A DNA stretch of 64,000 nucleotides from positions 158,921 through 222,920 of the forward strand of contig CANNZV010001130.1 of NCBI GenBank assembly GCA_947561585.1, in the 5' to 3' direction. Shown one piece after another: positions 60,372 to 64,000 of this stretch. The notes under the pieces are model-generated. The model was given only the letters and a program-made list of their open reading frames with translations. It was not told where the DNA came from and did not search any database. Both the position numbers and the translations under genes were made by a program. The first letter of the stretch is position 1; each line of letters begins with the position of its first letter. Source of the DNA: Caprella mutica (taxonomy: Eukaryota; Arthropoda; Malacostraca; Amphipoda; Caprellidae).

Positions 60372-61526
60372 TACAGGGAAAAAAAAAGGAAACCAATATT
60401 CAAATTAGTTGATTTTAAAAACTATCAAAGCTAGGAATTTTCTATAAACACAGTTTTATTTGTTCACTTTTTTTGCAGCGAAATTGAACATCCTGCAGCG
60501 AATTGAAAAAAGGTACCTAAAAATGGCTTGCGCGAGCACGAAATACGCAAAAAAAATTCATAATAGGAATAATTTATTTTCATATGATAGTAGTAAAAAT
60601 TTAATCCTAGAATTTTTCATTCAATTAACGATTTGGTTATTGACTCTTTCATTCGTGGAAATACATCTTCTTCACCAATCACGATATCTTTTACAAAATG
60701 TGCATTTTTTTGCAGAAACCATTCCGCAAAATTTAGACGGTGCGGTAAATCAGTTCTAAGAGTTCGAGCCTTACATGCATCTTTAAAGGATAATATCTAA
60801 AATCGTGTTTAACAATTTAGTGAAATGTGCCTTAAATGATATCTAATTCTTATTACCATATGATTTATTATATTTTTGTATTCTCAATTTGCTGTTCATG
60901 AAAAAGATTAATGTTTTCATGTGTTCATTCTTTTTTCCTGGGACATGATCACTTTTTGTTCAAATTTAAAGTGGTTTCTTCAGTTTTGAACTTATTAACA
61001 TCTGACAATGTGGTTTTACAGTTGGTGGAAATCTTTCCGGAAAGCAATGATCAAAATGAGGTTGAACCTGCGTAAAACTTACATTGTTTAAAAAAAATTG
61101 TCACAACAAAAACTCTGTTCTTTTAAAAGCTGCATTTTGAGGGTCTCGAATAGGATACAAAATTAATAGCGAGATGATTTTATAAGGATATCAATTTTAC
61201 CTTCGAAAAAAAAAAAATTCAAATGGTAATTAATTGGTTACAAAAAATAGTAGAATTTAATGTTTTTACATCCATATAAAATGAAGTATACCTCTTATGA
61301 ATTTTTTTTCATATATATCTTGCTTACGCAAGCCATTTTTAGGTACCTTTTTTAATTCGCTGCAGAATGTTTAATTTCTGTTGTAGCTCTTAACAGATTA
61401 TCAAGCTAGATGCAAAAAAAGTAATCAAATAAAACTGTGTTTTTAGAAAATTTCTAGCTTTTATAATTTGTAAAATAAACTAGTTTGAAAATGGGTTTTC
61501 TTCTTTTTTTTTTGCGCCACTTTGTA
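60372..61526. mobile_element. TA-flanked foldback element (mariner-like MITE)
   Basis: TA then TACAGGGAAAAAAAAAGGAA at the left; the right end reverse-complements to TACAAAGTGGCGCAAAAAAA, preceded by TA. Arms of about 180 bp share AAACACAGTTTTATTTG, TTTTTTGCA, CTGCAGCGAATT and GGTACCTAAAAATGGCTTGC. The 99-residue frame at 60460-60759 starts inside the left arm and is not conserved in the right arm, so I treat it as chance. No transposase is visible. Confidence 0.65.
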
Positions 61527-62104
61527 TAAATAGCATTTGTTTTAAAAGAATTAGTCTATCTCCTATGTTACTTGCTTACTCAACCTATTAAAATTTATCC
61601 ATAGATTATACTTTTTGTTGGTAGTATTTATTCTAAAAGGCTAAGTATTCATTCTGAAACAATGAAATAATATTTATTGTAATATAGAAATATATTACTA
61701 CGGTTTCAATGAGCTCAAATTATCCAAGTTCAGAATTATTATTGAAGAGTAGATTAATATTATTGAAATAATGGATATTGTTTACTTGAAGTTTAAAGGA
61801 ATGAAACCATAAACGGTATTTAGAACAATATAAAATCCATTGCAAATAACGTTGTTTATCTGAACTGAGTCGACACGAACGGCATTCATACGATTATCGT
61901 CACGAATTTCATGGTTGCCATCTTAGAAACTTCAAGTTTGCCCTCTACGAATTAGCAACTCTCGCTTATTTGATTTCAAACTTTACCAAAAAATAGAATG
62001 TCAGAAAAATGAAAAAAGTTTATTGATTTCTATTTAAGGGAAGTAGGAGTCTAGATTCAGAAGTACTTACATCTTTATTATTATCAGGTTATTTAAACTC
62101 AACG
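61527..62104. other. No feature recognised
   Basis: Spacer before the Penelope-like element. Confidence 0.45.
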
Positions 62105-62109
62105 TTGAA

Positions 62110-62162
62110 GGTTTTATCAGGTTTCAAGCTTTCGAATAGAAAGATTTCTATTCATCATCAGG
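62110..62162 (-). ncRNA. Hammerhead-ribozyme-like motif
   Basis: The minus strand reads CTGATGAT, a 7-bp perfect stem GAATAGA/TCTATTC with a 6-base loop, then GAAA. CUGAUGA + stem II + GAAA is the hammerhead core. One extra T sits between the core and stem II, and stems I and III are not clear, so catalysis is doubtful. Penelope-like elements are known to carry hammerhead motifs in their pseudo-LTRs. Confidence 0.4.
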
Positions 62163-62168
62163 AGAAAG

Positions 62169-63599
62169 GTGGAAAACTTCGACCTGACCATCAAGACCCA
62201 CAAAGAAAATTTACCAATTAGGCCGATTGTAGCTTTCAACGATAGTCCAACGTATGCATTAGCAAAATTCCTCTCAAATATCTTGATGCCCTTAACAGAT
62301 CTAGCACCACAAAAACTTAAGAACAGTTATCAAATTAAAGATATTCTGAAAGATTTAACAGTACCACCAAATTGCATGCTTGTCTCGTTTGATGTAAAAG
62401 CACTTTTCACGAGTATCCCCATTGATTTTGCCATAGAAGCGGTGAGAGAAGCTTTAGAAACAGATTACGCTTCCCTCAATACGTCTTTAGAACAAGAAGA
62501 CATACTAAATTTAACCAAAATTTGCCTGGAATCTACATTTTTCCAGTATGATGAAAAACTGTACAAACAAATTATAGGTACACCAATGGGATCACCAATT
62601 TCGGTTGTAATCGCAGAAATAGTAATGCAAAAAATAGAAAAAAACATAATAGACAATTCTTCTTTTATCATAAATTTATGGAAGCGTTATGTAGATGACG
62701 TAATAGCAATTATCCCTGAAAATAGTCAAGATCAATGACTTAATTTTATTAATGCTGTAAACCCGAACATACAATTCACTCTGGAAAGCGAAAGAAATCA
62801 AACTTTACCATATTTAGATCTAAAAGTAATAAGACACCTAGATGGTACTTTGAAATTCAAAATTTATAGGAATCCTAGTAATACTGGTAGACTTTTAAAT
62901 TACAATAGCTCTTCTCATATTGCGCACAAGAGAAGCACGATTAGATCACAGGTAAGTAGAACTTTCAAAATTTGCAGTGAAGAACATCCAGAGGAAGAAC
63001 TGATACTAATTAAAGAACAATTAACTAACAATGGATACCCAAAGAAAATGATAAATAACGAAATTCACAAATTCCGTACAATAAATAGTAATAGAAATGA
63101 TACTAACACGATTGATGACACAGAGAGAAAATTCATAGCTGCACCATACGTTTCAGGGACAAGTGAAAGATTACAGAGAATATTAGCACCCTTCAACTTA
63201 TATTTAGGTAATAAATCAACGAGCACTATCAAGAATTTCCTAGTAAAACCAAAAGACATAGTAAAAGGTATAGATAAATGCAATGTAGTATATAAAATAG
63301 ATTGTAATGAATGCACTAGTGAATATATAGGAGAAACAGGAAGAAACTTACACACAAGAATTAATTAACATAAAAAAGATGTTAGAATAGGAAAAGAAAA
63401 TAGTTTGGTTTATCTACACTCACGAGACACTGGACACACTTTCAATTTCACAGACGCCAAAGTTTTACATCAAAATCAAAATGTTTGGCACCGTAGAAGA
63501 TTAGAATCATTCTATACACTGCATCATCAAAATTCAATTAATAGAGTATATGATGTAACACCTGCATTGATACCCATTGTTAATAAATGCCGTAACTGA
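62169..63599 (+). pseudogene. Penelope-like reverse transcriptase with GIY-YIG endonuclease, broken
   Basis: One reading frame from about 62169 to a TGA at 63597-63599, interrupted by TGA at 62736-62738 and TAA at 63366-63368 with no frameshift. The N-terminal IKTHKENLPIRPIV is the beginning of the RT core. LVSFDVKALFTSIP (about 62382-62423) is motif A, GTPMGSPIS (about 62577-62603) motif B and YVDD (62688-62699) the catalytic motif. After the first stop come LPYLDLKV, a 150-residue linker, then VVYKIDCNEC and YIGETGR (63324-63344) of the GIY-YIG nuclease. The second stop falls a few residues after the conserved TRI segment, and HRRRLE (63,490s) fits the nuclease C-terminus. In intact relatives the protein nicks the target and copies the RNA. 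The N-terminal region before the RT is missing. Confidence 0.9.
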
Positions 63600-63739
63600 T
63601 TTATAATACATCTATAGTTTGAAGAGTCAACAGGAATTTTGAAACATTATAAAATAAACTGAAAATAGATGTGTGAACATGGGTATATTCGAAATAAAAA
63701 ATAGAATAAAAGTAAAGAAATATAGAAAAAGAAATTTGA

Positions 63740-63997
63740 AGAAATATATAGATATAGAGGTTGACCGTTTTCTATCGCGCCTCTATAGATAGAAGAATCA
63801 AAATAATAAAATGAAATTTCAAGAAAAAGATTTATAGCTGTAAAGGTTGACCGTTTTCTATCGCGCCTCTATAGTTAGAAGAATCAAAATAAAAAAGAAA
63901 TATATAAAAGTGGAATTTGAAGAAAATTTATAGGATTAGATTTATAGCTATAGAGGTTGACCGTTTTATATCGCACCTCTATAGTTTGATGAATCTG
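63740..63997. repeat. Three hairpin-bearing repeats downstream of the Penelope-like ORF
   Basis: GTTGACCGTTTTCTATCGCG followed by CCTCTATAG occurs at about 63759, 63846 and 63957 (spacing 87 and 111). In the first and third copies TATAGAGG and CCTCTATA form a perfect 8-9 bp stem around the conserved loop; the middle copy has GTAAAGG and pairs less well. Confidence 0.85.
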
Positions 63998-64000
63998 AAT

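Larger units (their letters stand above)
62105..64000 (+). mobile_element. Penelope-like element, 5' truncated
   Basis: An RT domain followed in one frame by a linker and a GIY-YIG endonuclease, the defining order of Penelope-like elements. The frame is joined at its 5' side (about 62168) to a short segment carrying a hammerhead-like motif on the opposite strand. Downstream, three related hairpin-bearing repeats run to the window edge. The 3' end of the element is not defined. Confidence 0.85.

Noticed and set aside
60460..60759. 99-residue ORF as a transposase
   Set aside because: It begins in the TIR arm, lacks any DDE or HTH pattern and is not preserved in the opposite arm.

Overview
The window looks like AT-rich intergenic DNA from an arthropod, most likely an insect. 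It contains BEL/Pao, LINE, Penelope-like, hAT, piggyBac-type and pogo-type elements, intronless transposon reading frames and many minisatellites. A primer-binding site resembling the 3' end of insect tRNA-Arg fits an insect host. A hemipteran is possible, but nothing here proves the order. I found no intact host protein gene; every recognisable coding stretch is a transposable-element remnant or a broken fragment. A 415-base run of N (21065-21479) marks an assembly gap.

Layout. 1-4640: a minus-strand BEL/Pao LTR retrotransposon cut by the window edge, with an extra SGNH/GDSL-hydrolase-like ORF upstream of gag and a very homogeneous 24-bp array next to or inside its 5' LTR. 5477-6158: a frameshifted LINE reverse-transcriptase tail. 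6-14.3 kb: minisatellites, three copies of a piggyBac-type MITE (two facing each other) and a small hAT element with 8-bp target duplications. 19.0-20.1 kb: the 5' part of a pogo-like transposon with a Psq helix-turn-helix exon. 21.5-28.1 kb: GGAATATTCC-rich repeats, a large compound inverted repeat, TA-flanked hairpin MITEs and duplicated pieces of an unrecognised gene. 29-33.4 kb: paired minisatellites and a cluster of small elements with CCAGTCTG termini. 37.65-43.48 kb: a 5.8-kb 21-bp satellite with higher-order duplication; it reads open on both strands and produces long artefactual ORFs. 46.9-48.35 kb: an unrecognised pseudogene split by a MITE. 49.35-50.92 kb: a TIR element carrying a tRNA-like sequence and a 51-bp array. 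52.60-54.47 kb: a decayed hAT element. 60.4-61.5 kb: a TA-flanked foldback element. 62.1-64.0 kb: a 5'-truncated Penelope-like element (RT plus GIY-YIG) with two in-frame stops, an inverted hammerhead-like segment at its 5' junction and hairpin repeats downstream.

These pieces do not form a pathway; they record repeated transposition, nested insertion and tandem amplification. The most unusual items are the SGNH-like ORF in the BEL/Pao element, the recently duplicated 1.44-kb satellite block, the 5' junction of the Penelope-like element, and several foldback elements with no family I recognise. All repeat boundaries were read by eye and may be off by several bases.
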